Source: Cherax quadricarinatus
Taxonomy: Eukaryota; Arthropoda; Malacostraca; Decapoda; Parastacidae
Assembly: GCF_038502225.1 (NCBI RefSeq)
Contig: NW_027195522.1
Coordinates: 62,001-126,000 of the forward strand
DNA: 64,000 bases
Direction of reading: 5' to 3'
Part shown: one piece after another, positions 1 to 9,683 of the stretch
How positions within the stretch are numbered: the first letter of the stretch is position 1
Layout of the letters: each line of letters opens with the position of its first letter
The notes under the pieces: model-generated
What the model was told of the DNA's origin: nothing
The model's input: the letters and a program-made list of their open reading frames with translations, nothing else
Database searches by the model: none
Translations under genes and position numbers: made by a program

Positions 1-18
1 TCAGATTCAGAAAGCCTA

Positions 19-1257
19 GTGTCACAATTAGGAAGTATGACTCTATTTGATGACGTAGAGGAAAGAGCAACTAAGGCAGAAGTGTCTGAGCCTAGTGAAC
101 CTCCACTCACACCTTCCCACCCCACTGACACAATAGTACAGAGTGTAGATGGTAGGATGACTCAGCCTAATACTAGCACAGTGTATGCTACACCTGTATA
201 TACTTATCCTAGACCAAATCTAGACTCTCTAGAGACGGCTGGACGAAGTTTCCGACCTAAGGACAGTCCAGAAAGACATGTTAATTTTCTTACTCCTCCA
301 TTACCCACTGGTCCTATCTCTCAGGAACAGTTTGAGAGGTTTGAACTCCTCATTATGTTGCAGACTGCACAAATAGAGGCACAGAGGAAATTGAACGAAG
401 AAGATTTCCAGAGACAAAAGGTTCGTCTGGGAAGACAACAGACTGATAGATCACAGGACACATTTAATATGCAGAAAGATGCATCCATGGTTCCTAAGTT
501 TTTTGAAAGTGACTGAGAACCAGGCACGTGCTATGAACTGGCCACGTAAGCACTGGGCTACCTTGTTGCACACAGCTTTGAGAGGAAGAGCTCAAACTTG
601 TACTGCTGCTTTACCATTTGCCAAGTACATTAGTTATGACACTGTCAAGCAAACTATTCTAGAGACATATGACTTGTTGCCTGTAAGTTATCAACGTGCA
701 TTTCGTACATTACAATGACGACAAGATCAAACTTGTGTAGAGTTTGCTCGTGAGAAAAAAGCTTTATTTGAGAGGTGGTGTGGGTCTGCCAAGAATAACA
801 ACTATGACAGCCTAGTTCAGTTGTTACTACATGAAGAGTTTAACATCTGAATGTCTGCTGACATACAAGAATATCTGATCGATCATACTACCTCGGATAT
901 TCTGGAAACTGCAGCATTAGCAGACAATTACAAGATTTCTCACAAGCTTGTACGTACTAAAACACAGAGAAACAAGGTAACTAAAAATTGTCCTAGAAGT
1001 TGGCAACCTAAATCAGCTGCTCATTGCCGGCCTGATGTACCTGCTACTGTAACTTCTCGTACCTTTACCAGGAAAACTCACAATCCTGAATCTGTCTCTG
1101 TGGCTAGACAGAAATCTGATATCGAGAAGAAGAAAGTTAAATGTACCTATTGTAACAGAAAAGGACATGCTAGAGAGTATTGCTATAAGTTGGAAAGAGA
1201 TATGAGAAACAGTCGTGCGGCTGGCGCCCCCACTCAAGTCGTATCCTCTTCCGAGTA
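19..1257 (+). pseudogene. gag polyprotein remnant with CCHC zinc knuckle
   Basis: The gag protein would assemble the retrotransposon particle and bind its RNA. The first part (19-516) is Ser/Thr/Pro-rich with a Gln/Arg-rich helical end. A frameshift near 490-516 moves the reading to the frame of 479-718, which has a capsid-like helical segment with a WATLL motif resembling SCAN-like gag cores. Two in-frame TGA codons (716-718 and 848-850) look like CGA-to-TGA changes, since the protein continues sensibly through both. The stretch from 851 ends in a zinc knuckle spanning 1142-1183 (C-x2-C-x4-H-x4-C), then a basic tail and stop at about 1257. The start at 19 is the first ATG in the window, not a proven start. 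The gag assignment rests on knuckle, order and core motif. Confidence 0.75.
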
Positions 1258-1369
1258 ACAAAGGCACCAAAATCCTAGTAATACCTCTGATCTTACTGTT
1301 TTAGATAATATTACTCAGGACAGATGACTAGCATCAGAAAGTGTAGCTGACAAAAAGATTCGTTCAGCG

Positions 1370-2668
1370 ATGAGTCCTTACTTTTCGAGAGGTAAAGTAG
1401 GATTTGACGAATCACATCTAACTGAAATAATTACTTTCAGAGACACTGGCAGTTATCTCATGTTAAGAGAAGATGTACTGCCCATAACTGATGATACCTA
1501 TACCAAGATAGATGTATTGTTAGTAGCATATGGTGGGGCTGTTATAAAAGTACCTCTTCATAAAGTTTACATTGAAACAAGCTATTATACTGGTTATATT
1601 TCAGTGGCTATATCCAGTGGTGTATTTCCCATCAGGTCAGTGGACTTGGTGATAGGGAATGATATCCTTTATGCTGGTATATGTAAGGAACCACTTACGA
1701 TTGATAATAACACTGATGATAATTATGCCATTGAAGCTTGTAAAGAGAAACCTATTTTATTTCCTCTCAGCGCAATTACTAGAGCTATGTCAAAGGTTCA
1801 ACAACCATCCTTGTCTCCTGTTGTGTTAGTGGATGACAATGATTTGGGCTTGAATATGTTGTTTAGTGACGCTCTGCGCACAGGGTCATTAACACCAATT
1901 CCCCCTGGTCATCAACCTAGTCAGAACACTACTGACGTTAAATTTCTAACTCATGATGATTTAATCAAGGATCATTTTATTGATCAGTCACTGGAAAGAC
2001 TGATAGATATAGCAGTTACTGAGAGTGAAACAAAGGATCTCGATAATTGTTACTATTATAGTAACGGTGTACTGATGGAGAAAAATACATGTAAGTTGTC
2101 AGCTGATAGTGTTTCCACCACAGTCAAGCATCTCGTAGTTTTACCAGTTACATTTCGTGAACAAGCCATTGATTTTGCTCACAATAGTCCCATTGGAGGA
2201 CATTTGAGTGTCAAGAAGACACTCGGTAAACTGACAAAACATTTTACTTGGCCAAAGATGAAGGAAACAGTAGCTGATCATGTGCGACGTTGCCACGTGT
2301 GTCAAGTGACAGGCAAGCCAGCGCACACTCCACCTACACTTCTCACTGTGTTTACTAGTAGCAAAGTTCAGTTCATCTGGACTAGAGATTGTTCAGACTT
2401 GTTGAAAAGGTTGAAGCATCTGCTTTCCTCTGCTCCAGTGTTGAGTCCTAATTTCAATCTTACCTTCTTTTTACATATAGATGCGAGTTGTTATGCAGTG
2501 GGCGCTGTGCTGCTCCAACAGTCAACATCCACTGACATTCTCCATCCTATATGTTACTATTCATCTAAGCTTAAACGACACCAGAAAGAGGCTCTAGCTC
2601 TTGTGGTGTCCTTGGAACATTTTGACGTGTATTTGGGCACTTCCCCTTTTAAAATTAACGTTTTTTAA
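1370..2668 (+). pseudogene. pol remnant: retropepsin, integrase zinc finger, RNase H
   Basis: An open stretch of 432 codons. Residues 23-28 (FRDTGS) carry the catalytic Asp-Thr-Gly of a retropepsin, and VDLVIGNDIL about 80 residues on fits the protease C-terminal fold. Residues 271, 278, 308 and 311 are His, His, Cys, Cys with spacing x6, x29 and x2, the integrase zinc-binding domain. The integrase catalytic core that should follow is absent. From about residue 325 the sequence resembles the RT thumb and RNase H connection, and residues 370-373 (IDAS) hold the first RNase H acidic residue. The ATG at 1370 is internal to the original polyprotein, which was probably entered by frameshift or readthrough from gag. 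Confidence 0.78.
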
Positions 2669-2810
2669 GACCACAATCCACTCACTTATATTAACACTAT
2701 GAAAAGTAAAAATCATGAGGTGGGCTCTCAGAATCCAACCTTATTCTATTAGTATAAAACACATAAGTGGTCATTGTAATGTAATTGCTGACGCTCTGTC
2801 ACGTCCTTAA
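2669..2810 (+). pseudogene. Frameshifted C-terminal end of RNase H
   Basis: After the stop at 2666-2668 the expected DHNPLTYI and GHCNVIADALSRP motifs of the gypsy RNase H end appear in other frames, closing at a TAA (2808-2810). At least one more frameshift lies between the two motifs (about 2710-2725). The ADALSR tail marks the end of RNase H. Nothing integrase-like follows it, which again fits an INT-before-RT element. Confidence 0.7.
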
Positions 2811-4696
2811 TAATTATCAGTTACATTAAATTAACGTAATTTTAATGCCCAAATACCTTTTGTTACTTGCTATGTCAAATTCAGTAGAGTAACTTAATCC
2901 CTCCAGCCCATATTAACTATGTATACTCATGTCATGTCTAATTATTATATTTATATATTCACAGTAGTGATGTGTATGAGGAGGAGACATAAGCTGAGTG
3001 ATGAGTGGGTAGTGTCGTGTGGGCGATGTTACTGCTTGGCGGAACACTGTCCTGCCGCAGACACCCACCCCCTTCACTACGCACCTTAAGCTGTTTCATA
3101 CTCAGATGTCCATACTGCATAGCATTCCACAACCACTACTTAAGAGTGGAATGCATTCTCCTCTATTATGATCGAGCCTCATCGTGTCAGGCTTGTGTAC
3201 GCTATCCTGTCTCTACACTGATGTACATAACCACGAGTATGCGGAGATACGATACTGTGTACTGCCCTAGTACTAGGGGCATATCTTAGCGTACAGACGC
3301 TGTGAAATTATAGAGGTGCTTGGCACAAGAGTGACTCTGATTAATGTTTATATTATATTGTTAAAGTATCATGAGTAATCAGTAATAATGTGAAAGACAA
3401 TAATGCAACTCCTAGTGCGGCCGTTTGTCGTGTTGGGGGGGGGGGTGTTGCAACCCCTGAATGGGTTGCAATATATATAATGTATGTAATGATTATGTAT
3501 ATATATAATTATTACCTTTTCATGTAATTTTATATTGCTTATATTTGCGATAATAGCTAAATCGTGAATATATTGCTTTATAATATTATTTGACATAGTT
3601 ATGTTGTTAGGTAGGATGTTACATATTATGTGCTCAGTTCAAGTCTGGATTGTCTAACTACTGTAATTATTGCTTGTGGCTCATTAGACTGCCGGCTTCT
3701 GTTTGTGCTACAGCTGTCCATGGAGCTATCACGTGATCGAGGGGGGGTGTCCTCACCTCGCCTGAAGTATTCAGTCTGGTCTAGACTCTCTTGGTGGTTG
3801 GAAAGATTGTCTGTCTCATTATTCTCGTTAGTTCTGTAGAACTCTGTTCCCAGAACATTGTATAGACTTAGTGATTTTCGACGTTGTACTGAGGTTGTGT
3901 GTCGCCTAGACACTCTGAGCATCTCAGGTCCTGAGCTGTAGCTTCTGACCTAACTTGTACTGGTATCTGTGTATTATCACAGTCGGGGATTTTCTTATGC
4001 TGAACTTAGATTCAGTAGTATGGGACTTTTGTGACTTTTGTGGAGGATCTGCTGATGGTCCCTACTTAGTGTCGTTATATTATCTCCTTGTTCCTGATTC
4101 TGTGTTGCAGTTGCTTGTTGTATTGCTATTGGGCTTAGCATTCTTTTTTGTTCATGCAGACTGTTCTGGTTGCCAGTCGGTCAAGAAGTTAGTTTATTTG
4201 AGGACTTTGTCAGTCACTTGTTTAAGTCTAGTCGAGTCTTGAGACATAGCGATCTACTTAGAGCACATACACATATACACACAAACTTACTTGTACATAT
4301 TTGTAATATCTTAATAAATGTTAATGTACCAGACGGTACTTAAGAATTATAAATGTGATATGTGCTTTCAGCACAATAATATTGTACTCGAGAGAAGTGA
4401 TATTATTTTGATTACTGTGATTAATTTAATTTAATTTAATTTGATAATATACCTCTAGACTTAATAAATTTATTACATTTTAATTTCTCTAGTTAGTAGC
4501 CTACCAGTTGTAATCCTGAAGCACTATTGAATCATACTGAATTCTAATGGATAATTGGACAAGGATACTGACTACTTGTTACGAAAATCCAGTAACAGGC
4601 TGGATGCTAGAAGGGCAGTCCTTTCTAGTATTCACTGGAGATCTCTAAGCTTTTAGAATCGCGTTTTTTGTAACACATAACAACTGTGACTCCTAG
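2811..4696 (+). other. Non-coding 3' region of the retroelement, candidate LTR
   Basis: No supported gene. A purine-rich run (about 2977-2990) could be a polypurine tract, followed by AT-rich DNA, a run of 12 G near 3435, AATAAA-type signals near 4312 and 4465, and a short TTTAA repeat near 4427-4441. The block ends where Polinton integrase sequence begins, so the retroelement may have inserted into the Polinton. With only one copy in view the LTR boundaries cannot be proven. Short open frames here (for example 3955-4242) show no family features. Confidence 0.35.
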
Positions 4697-4986
4697 TTTA
4701 ACCGAGGGTTTCACACACAAAATACAGAGGAAAGTTTTAAAATATATAGAATTAATGATTCTCAACCTATAACAACATATCATTTGGATGATTTGAAGGG
4801 TGAAAAGATTAAAGGATCATTTTATCGCGAAGAATTGATACCAGTCATATCACCTCCAGAATAACGACAGAGCATTGAAAGGAAAAAAAAGATGGTGGAA
4901 TTACGCATTATTTGGTATCCTATAAAGGTTATTATTCCACTTTTAATTCGTGGGCCAAAGAAGGAGATTTGTTGAAGGTACAATAA
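4697..4986 (+). pseudogene. Polinton integrase C-terminal fragment with chromodomain
   Basis: Polinton integrases are retroviral-type enzymes that insert the element's ends; many end in a beta-rich tail and a chromodomain. Here 4697-4864 encodes a tail with a YHLDDLKGEKIKGSFYREEL motif, typical of these integrase ends. After a TAA and frameshift, 4921-4986 encodes GYYSTFNSWAKEGDLLKV, the chromodomain signature (aromatic cage region plus F-N-S-W). The catalytic core is absent; upstream lies retroelement sequence, so the gene was cut at about 4697. At least one frameshift and one stop separate the pieces. Confidence 0.65.
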
Positions 4987-5313
4987 AAAAATCATTATTA
5001 AAAACATTTCAAGAATTAATTTCATTACTTACTAGTCTCCCATGCAATCAACGGAAGAGTTTATTACAACAGTTTAAGAAAACACACATAAGTTGTATCA
5101 GTGAGATTTTCAAGAATTTGATCAAGAATAAAATACTTTTAGACTCTAAAATATTTAAAAAAGCAAAAGAACGAGATTAGAGCATTAGCTTGTAAGAAAA
5201 TTGGTTTTCAGCGTAAAAAGAAATATTTGTTGAGTATCAGAGGTGGAATTCTTGTAAGTATTATATTACCTGTAGCATTAGATATTATTTCGAGATTGTT
5301 TAATAAATCATGA
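4977..5313 (+). pseudogene. Polinton small basic protein, frameshifted
   Basis: About 110 codons. The N-terminal two thirds (4977-5177) is Leu/Lys-rich with a C-I-S-E-I-F motif resembling short basic ORFs that sit next to the integrase in arthropod Polintons. A frameshift at about 5170 moves to a second frame with a Lys/Arg-rich stretch and a hydrophobic, Gly-containing tail ending at TGA 5311-5313. This family's role is unknown to me; a DNA-binding or membrane-active core peptide is possible. No convincing ATG opens it. Its stop overlaps the next frame's ATG by ATGA. Confidence 0.6.
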
Positions 5314-5845
5314 AAGAATTCTATCTTGTACCAACATCAGTTACGAATCGGAAACCCTCGAGATAGTAAAATCGGGGGATGGTGCGAATTTAGAAGGAGG
5401 AGGTGGATGCCTGAAGCGCCGGGTTAAACGCAAGAATAAGAACAGCCCCGTCAGGGAAATCAACCCACCTGCTCTCACCTCGGTGAAACCTCAGAAAACC
5501 CCAGATTTGTCAAGATTCATGCACATAAGAGTGGGTACATGAAATGTAGAATATGTGAAATCAATGTTGGTATTATTGCTACGAAATCCTTTGGTGAGTT
5601 GGGATGAGAATGGTGACCTTCTTACCCCCATAACTGGACGTAATATAATTGAAATATTAAATGTTTTATCAGAAAATAATGTGAAATCAGCGAGAAGAAT
5701 CGATTCTGATTACTTATCAGAAATAAAGCATTTATTAAATATAACAGGTATACATTTTGATTTTGTGAGGAATACAAAAGTGAGAAGACAATTATTACAT
5801 AAAGGAGGTGGTGTAAGGAGAGAAACATCGTGGATAACATATTAG
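5310..5845 (+). pseudogene. Polinton virion-type protein of unknown function, broken
   Basis: It starts at ATG 5310 with MKEFYLVPTSV, an opening I recognise from Polinton proteins that usually follow the small basic ORF. That frame stops near 5364. A charged C-terminal segment resumes in the frame of 5555-5845. It contains NPLVSWDENGDLL, an I-T-G-R element and a final S-W-I-T-Y tail, as in the same family. The central part (about 5365-5550) is hard to read in any frame, and is more GC-rich near 5400-5500. The function is not established; a core or scaffold role is inference from gene order only. Confidence 0.55.
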
Positions 5846-5906
5846 GTGAGTATATAAACTCTGTGATGTTATGTTTTTACTCAGTGTGTGTTATAAGAGT
5901 GTGGAG

Positions 5907-6742
5907 ATGGCTGAACGTCTTCTATACGTCTGTAGTGATTCCAGTCTTGATTTATTTCCCGCCAATACACCTTCAGCTTTCATTAATAAATTATATGGTT
6001 CCATTATATTAGATAATAAAATTGATTACGAGGTTACTCTGAAAAATATAATTTATCCCAAGACACATTATATACCACAAACGAATTTTAACATATGTAT
6101 TAAATATGAGAAATCTACATTAAATAAATGTCCATAAAATTGATATGAGCAAAATTATTGGAGGTGATATGGCAAGGATTTTAGAAGCAATAAATGAGGA
6201 TATTAATGAAAATCTGATAAGAGCAGTTAAAAAGATAACAGGAATTATCATCCACAAAAATTCAGTTGTGTTCAGTTATCATCCCGGAATAAACAGAGAG
6301 GTTATTAACTAAAAAAAAAGTTATACTACCTTCTTATATTACTGGAAGTTATGTGCGGTTGATAAAGAAGGATGTGATATGTTAGGGTTCTCAGGTAATG
6401 AAATTTTGTATGTCTTTACCAATAAAAAATATTATTTTTAACGAGTCTGATGTGAAGGCAGAAAATCTACCCAATCCTGAATCAGGTATTAATTATATAT
6501 TAATATATAGTGATTTGATTGATCCCATTAATTTTGGCGATCAGTTGGTATCTCTTTTGGGAGTAGTTGATATTAATACATTAAGATCTAATTATGATCC
6601 CACAATGTACAAACCACTTAATAAAAAGATAATTGATCAAGTGAGTATTAAGCTCGCTGATCAGAAAGGAAGGTTAATTCAATATAATGATAAGTGTTCT
6701 ACTGTATGTGTACTACATTTAAGACCTATAAAACGAGAGTGA
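5907..6742 (+). pseudogene. Polinton capsid-associated protein, three frames
   Basis: Start ATG 5907-5909 (MAERLLYVCSDSS). The opening, with a DLFPANTPSAF motif, matches a family of virion-type proteins found in animal Polintons, usually just upstream of the capsid-type gene. The reading continues in three pieces: 5907-6137, about 6155-6312 and about 6335-6742 (itself shifted near 6395), separated by frameshifts and stops. The C-terminal piece ends in a beta-rich segment with L-H-L-R-P before the TGA at 6740-6742. A minor capsid or penton-like role is a hypothesis from context. Confidence 0.6.
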
Positions 6743-6842
6743 ATGATCAAGTTGAGGTAATATTGAACGAACCGTCAAGATGAGAACCAGTTTCTTCCCT
6801 CCTTCAGTGGAATCATTCCTGAAATTCTCTGATACTTAAGGG

Positions 6843-7159
6843 GTCAAAGGGGAAGGTTTAGATTACATATTATATAAAGCTAGAGGGAGGGGCGGGGGAT
6901 TATTGTCATTTCTCGGTGGGATTGCCAGAAGATCATTACCATTCTTATTGAATACTTTTGCTTCTGGAGTATTACAATATGGACAAAATGTGTTGAACGA
7001 CGTTAATAATGGTATTACATTGAAATATTCAGCGAGGAATACAGGTGTAGAAACATTGAAGGTGTCGGACAGAAGTTATTATCAGGAGGAAATAGAAAAA
7101 TTGGGTTGAAACGATTGAAAATTAATAATAAAAGAAATAAAATATTTAATTATCTTTAG
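6843..7159 (+). pseudogene. Polinton small Gly-rich core-like protein, frameshifted
   Basis: Begins in a Gly/Arg stretch (about 6880-6900), continues with a hydrophobic amphipathic segment (FLGGIARRSLPFLLNTF) and a Q-x-G-x-N-V-L motif, then shifts frame near 7055-7065 into a basic Lys/Arg-rich tail ending at TAG 7157-7159. The layout (Gly-rich start, amphipathic helix, basic tail, just before the capsid gene) resembles short core or membrane-lytic-type proteins of Polintons and, loosely, adenovirus core proteins. No clear ATG is preserved. Confidence 0.55.
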
Positions 7160-7186
7160 TTTATTGTTTGTTTTCATATTGTTAAT

Positions 7187-8414
7187 ATGTCGGCTGGTGC
7201 TCTATACGTTACACCAGGGGGAACAACGCCCCAGTTCCCACTTATTTTCATTCCATAATTGATGGTTTCCTAAAATTACCAGGACAAGTCATTATTGAAT
7301 CCTGGATAGCAGCTAGACGCACCTGTGAAGTATTACCAGTAAATCAGGGATCTGATAAATTTCTTGAATTTAGAATACAAAGTTCAGAAGGTCATTTTTT
7401 AGATTTAACGAGTCCAGCCTTGGAAATGAACATAAATATAACAAAGGAGGATGGGAGTGCATTGATCGATGGAAATAAGGCATTATTTGTGAATTCTGTG
7501 AGTCACACAAGCATTTATCACCATCAAAATTAGACACATTGGGAAGAATAGAATTCTTTCGTAATAAGGAGACAGCGAGCAGTATTATTACATTGACTGA
7601 TTTCGATGTTATTAAGAAAGACGAAGGTAAATTATCGAATGAAGTGAATACCTGTTTCCCTTTGATGCTGGATGTGAGTAGTTTTCACGAATATATCTTG
7701 GATAGTGTCGAATGTCGATTGAGACTTGAATTGCATTCACCCGCATGGGCAATTATGACACCATTAACAGGAAAAACGAATAAATATAATATTGATTCGA
7801 TTAAATTATGAATCGATAAAGTTATCCGTATACGAATGCATTAACTGCATTAAATTCAGGTATTAGGATAATCCCACAGGGGTGTGTATTTATTCAAGAA
7901 GACATTATTTAAATCATATATTCTGGCCTCTAATCAAATGCAGTTGATCGCAGTTAATCCTTGGGGACAAGTAATACCCGATAAATTATTTATTATAATA
8001 GTTGACATGAAGACATATGATGGAGGATATAATTTTAATTCATTATTTTTTTAAACTTGAAGATTTGACTCATTTCGGGGTAACAATTAATTCAGAAATG
8101 ATTCTTATATTGATTGTAAGTTCCCTACACATGCGAGTAGGTTATATTACGCTACCTGGAGATCTCTGGGTTAGGAGACTGATCATCTGATTACATATAA
8201 GAATTTTCTCCAAGGCAGAACTATATTAGGTGTTGACCTGAGAAGTGAACAGGTTAAGAATGCTATATCTGTCGAGAAGAATGGTAATTTGAAAATAGAT
8301 AGGACATTTGGTAAACCGAAAGATGAGAATAGAATTTGTCTGATGTTTGGTGAAACTAATGCGATTTTAAATATAAATGAAAATAGATCAGTGATATTAC
8401 ATACACGAGTATAG
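7187..8414 (+). pseudogene. F54H12.2-like capsid-type protein, heavily broken
   Basis: About 400 codons from ATG 7187-7189 (MSAGALYV) to TAG 8412-8414. Conserved pieces appear in successive frames: 7261-7533 (a D-L-T-S-P-A-L-E-M strand, then I-T-K-E-D-G-S), 7539-7811, 7814-7915 (Y-P-Y-T-N-A), about 7950-8055 (I-I-I-V-D followed by a Y-D-G-G-Y-N-F-N motif) and 8060-8414 (THFGVTINSEMI, later a V-x-K-N-G-N-L-K-I-D strand). This is the order seen in animal proteins annotated as F54H12.2-like, which occur beside transposon-type integrases and are proposed Polinton structural proteins. Capsid function is inference from family and context. At least five frameshifts or stops are present, including an in-frame TAG near 8172. 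Confidence 0.65.
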
Positions 8415-8851
8415 ATCATGAGTTGTGAAGAAATAAATACTGCCTTGCAACATCATACGGGAAGATATGCCTCGTATTTGTGATGTTTCGTGGCAAATAA
8501 CATAAATCAAGGTATTATGAGGATTAAATAGAAGCCGGTAATTTTCATCATTAATATACTGAATGATCAATATGAAAATATGGGTCATTGGTTTACTATA
8601 TATGTGAACAAATATATGTTAATATATTTAGATAGCTTTGGGATGGATTTGCAACATTATACGTGAAAATTATATGTAAGAGAAACTTCATGTATGGTAT
8701 TAATCAGAGGATTCAGCATGAAAAATCATTGGTATGTGGGATATATGTCATATATTTTGTATATAATTTAACAAATTATAACGTAAAGAAAATTATACCA
8801 TATTTATTTAAAGATTTTAGTAGAAATACATTAAAGAATGATCAATTTATA

Positions 8852-8863
8852 TTGAAATATGCA
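8852..8863 (+). repeat. Target-site duplication, left copy (TTGAAATATGCA)
   Basis: Twelve bases identical to 9040-9051. They bracket the palindromic tRNA-like insertion and lie inside the protease coding remnant, so they are best read as a target-site duplication of LINE-mobilised type. Confidence 0.8.
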
Positions 8864-9004
8864 CCATACCCCCGGCCGGGATTGAACCCGCGGTCATAGA
8901 GTCTCAAAACTCCAGCCCGTCGCGTTAGCCACTAGTGGCTAACGCGACGGGCTGGAGTTTTGAGACTCTATGACCGCGGGTTCAATCCCGGCCGGGGGTA
9001 TGGT
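8863..9004. mobile_element. Perfect 142-bp palindrome of two head-to-head tRNA-like sequences (SINE-type)
   Basis: The arms 8863-8933 and 8934-9004 are exact reverse complements meeting at ACTAGT (8931-8936). Each arm, read outward from the centre, has a tRNA D-arm/A-box-like stretch (TGGCTAACGCG), an anticodon-arm-like hairpin with loop near TTTTGAG, and a T-arm/B-box GGTTCAATCCC followed by a C/G-rich acceptor-like end. It is therefore a tRNA-derived sequence in both orientations. The right arm continues into a non-palindromic tail (9005-9039) before the second target-site copy. I cannot fix the anticodon, and I do not call it a functional tRNA gene. Confidence 0.85.
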
Positions 9005-9039
9005 TTATTTGCAATCGTGTCATTACGATTTCTTAAGTC

Positions 9040-9051
9040 TTGAAATATGCA
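9040..9051 (+). repeat. Target-site duplication, right copy (TTGAAATATGCA)
   Basis: Identical to 8852-8863. The protease-type reading resumes immediately after it. Confidence 0.8.
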
Positions 9052-9189
9052 GATGAGCATTTCAATATTCCCACATGTACAAGTGTATTTGTTAATAATT
9101 CAACGTGGAATTATGAAAATTTGTGTAAAATATTAAAATTATCGCCTGAGGCGTTTAGAAGAGGGGCAAAGGTAACAACACTGATATAA

Positions 9190-9552
9190 ATGACCGCGTC
9201 GGGTCACCATTCGGATCGCCGGGTCGCCATCTGGAGAAGACCCGGGCTGGAAGTACCGGTGAACCTACATGACCATTTGGAGAAGCCGGTGAATATACTG
9301 AGTCTCGCGAAGAAAAGGATGAATCCAGTTCAGTATCCCGTTGGAGGTGTCTATGAGGAGGTCAGACAGATGGAGGTCAGGCGGAATCCCTGGTATCCCT
9401 GCATGTGTTGGATTAATAAACATTCTCCTATACCTCCTGTGGTAAATGGTAGTGATTTGTTTATTAACGAAGTGAATCTTGTTGTAATATTGAAAAAATC
9501 TTTTATTGAAAAATCTTTTGTTCTTTCATTGAAAAGTATTTTGATGAATTAG
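9190..9552 (+). CDS. Hypothetical 120-residue ORF, weakly supported
   Basis: The ATG directly abuts the TAA of the protease remnant (9187-9189), in keeping with the tight packing upstream, but the first 150 bases are much more GC-rich than the Polinton region. The product has a His/Arg-rich start, a Pro/Tyr middle and a Lys/Leu/Ile-rich end with no motif I recognise. It could be chance. The DNA from 9552 to 9640 shows nothing identifiable. Confidence 0.15.
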   Translation: MTASGHHSDRRVAIWRRPGLEVPVNLHDHLEKPVNILSLAKKRMNPVQYPVGGVYEEVRQMEVRRNPWYPCMCWINKHSPIPPVVNGSDLFINEVNLVVILKKSFIEKSFVLSLKSILMN

Positions 9553-9642
9553 GGGGAAAATCTTTTGTTCTTGTATGTATTAACAGGGAAAATCTTTTAC
9601 TGAAATCGAGAAGATTTTAGAGGTGCACCTTATTCTTCTAAT

Positions 9643-9683
9643 GGGGTATAATGCGGGTATAATGCGGGTATAATGCGGGTATA
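9643..9683 (+). repeat. 11-bp tandem repeat, about 4 copies
   Basis: Four near-identical copies of an 11-bp unit of the form CGGGTATAATG, directly upstream of the ATG at 9684. In an animal genome the TATAAT in it is not a bacterial promoter. Confidence 0.7.

Larger units (their letters stand above)
1..2810 (+). mobile_element. Decayed Ty3/gypsy (Gmr1-like order) retrotransposon, gag-PR-INT(zinc)-RNase H
   Basis: Seen: in order, a gag region ending in a CCHC zinc knuckle, a retropepsin with a DTGS active site, an HHCC integrase zinc finger, then an RNase H remnant ending in an ADALSRP-type tail (stop 2808-2810). Known: ordinary Ty3/gypsy elements run PR-RT-RH-INT; the Gmr1-like clade places INT before RT. 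Here the integrase core and nearly all of RT are missing, because the zinc finger (to about 2320) joins the RT-thumb/RNase H segment (from about 2360) in the same frame. That points to a large internal deletion of a Gmr1-like element rather than a random shuffle. The 5' end lies outside the window. Several stops and frameshifts show it is dead. Confidence 0.8.
4697..9189 (+). mobile_element. Fossil Maverick/Polinton late-gene cluster
   Basis: Seven consecutive plus-strand broken reading frames follow the order of animal Polinton/adintovirus-like elements: integrase C-terminus with chromodomain, small basic protein, two virion-type proteins, small Gly-rich core-like protein, F54H12.2-like capsid-type protein, adenain-like protease. 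Packing is viral: an ATGA overlap joins the second and third frames at 5310-5313, and only three bases separate the capsid-type stop (8412-8414) from the protease ATG (8418-8420). The base composition is AT-rich. No polymerase B, packaging ATPase or terminal inverted repeats are visible, so the element is truncated. All frames carry lesions, so it is an old insertion. Confidence 0.8.
8418..9189 (+). pseudogene. Adenain-like cysteine protease, split by a palindromic insertion
   Basis: Virion-maturation cysteine proteases of the adenain (C5) type use His, Asp/Glu, Gln and Cys. Seen: ATG 8418, then GHWFTIYV with the His codon at 8586-8588, LDSFG about 13 residues later (acidic partner), Q-R-I-Q in the 8705-8720 stretch, and CGIYVIYF with the Cys codon at 8735-8737. 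The spacing and motifs fit the Polinton PRO protein. Lesions: stops near 8479, 8528 and 8663, and frame changes between the His and Cys parts. The C-terminal part is interrupted at 8864-9039 by a tRNA-derived palindrome; open sequence continues after the second direct repeat to TAA 9187-9189. Confidence 0.75.

Noticed and set aside
3005..4242. Small ORFs at 3005-3289, 3630-3839 and 3955-4242
   Set aside because: No motifs, low-complexity composition, and they lie in a candidate LTR.
8863..9004. Two functional divergent tRNA genes
   Set aside because: No convincing acceptor-stem pairing at both ends, and the copies meet head to head inside a transposon remnant with target-site duplications.
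9643..9683. Repeated bacterial -10 promoter (TATAAT)
   Set aside because: An 11-bp tandem repeat in an animal genome.
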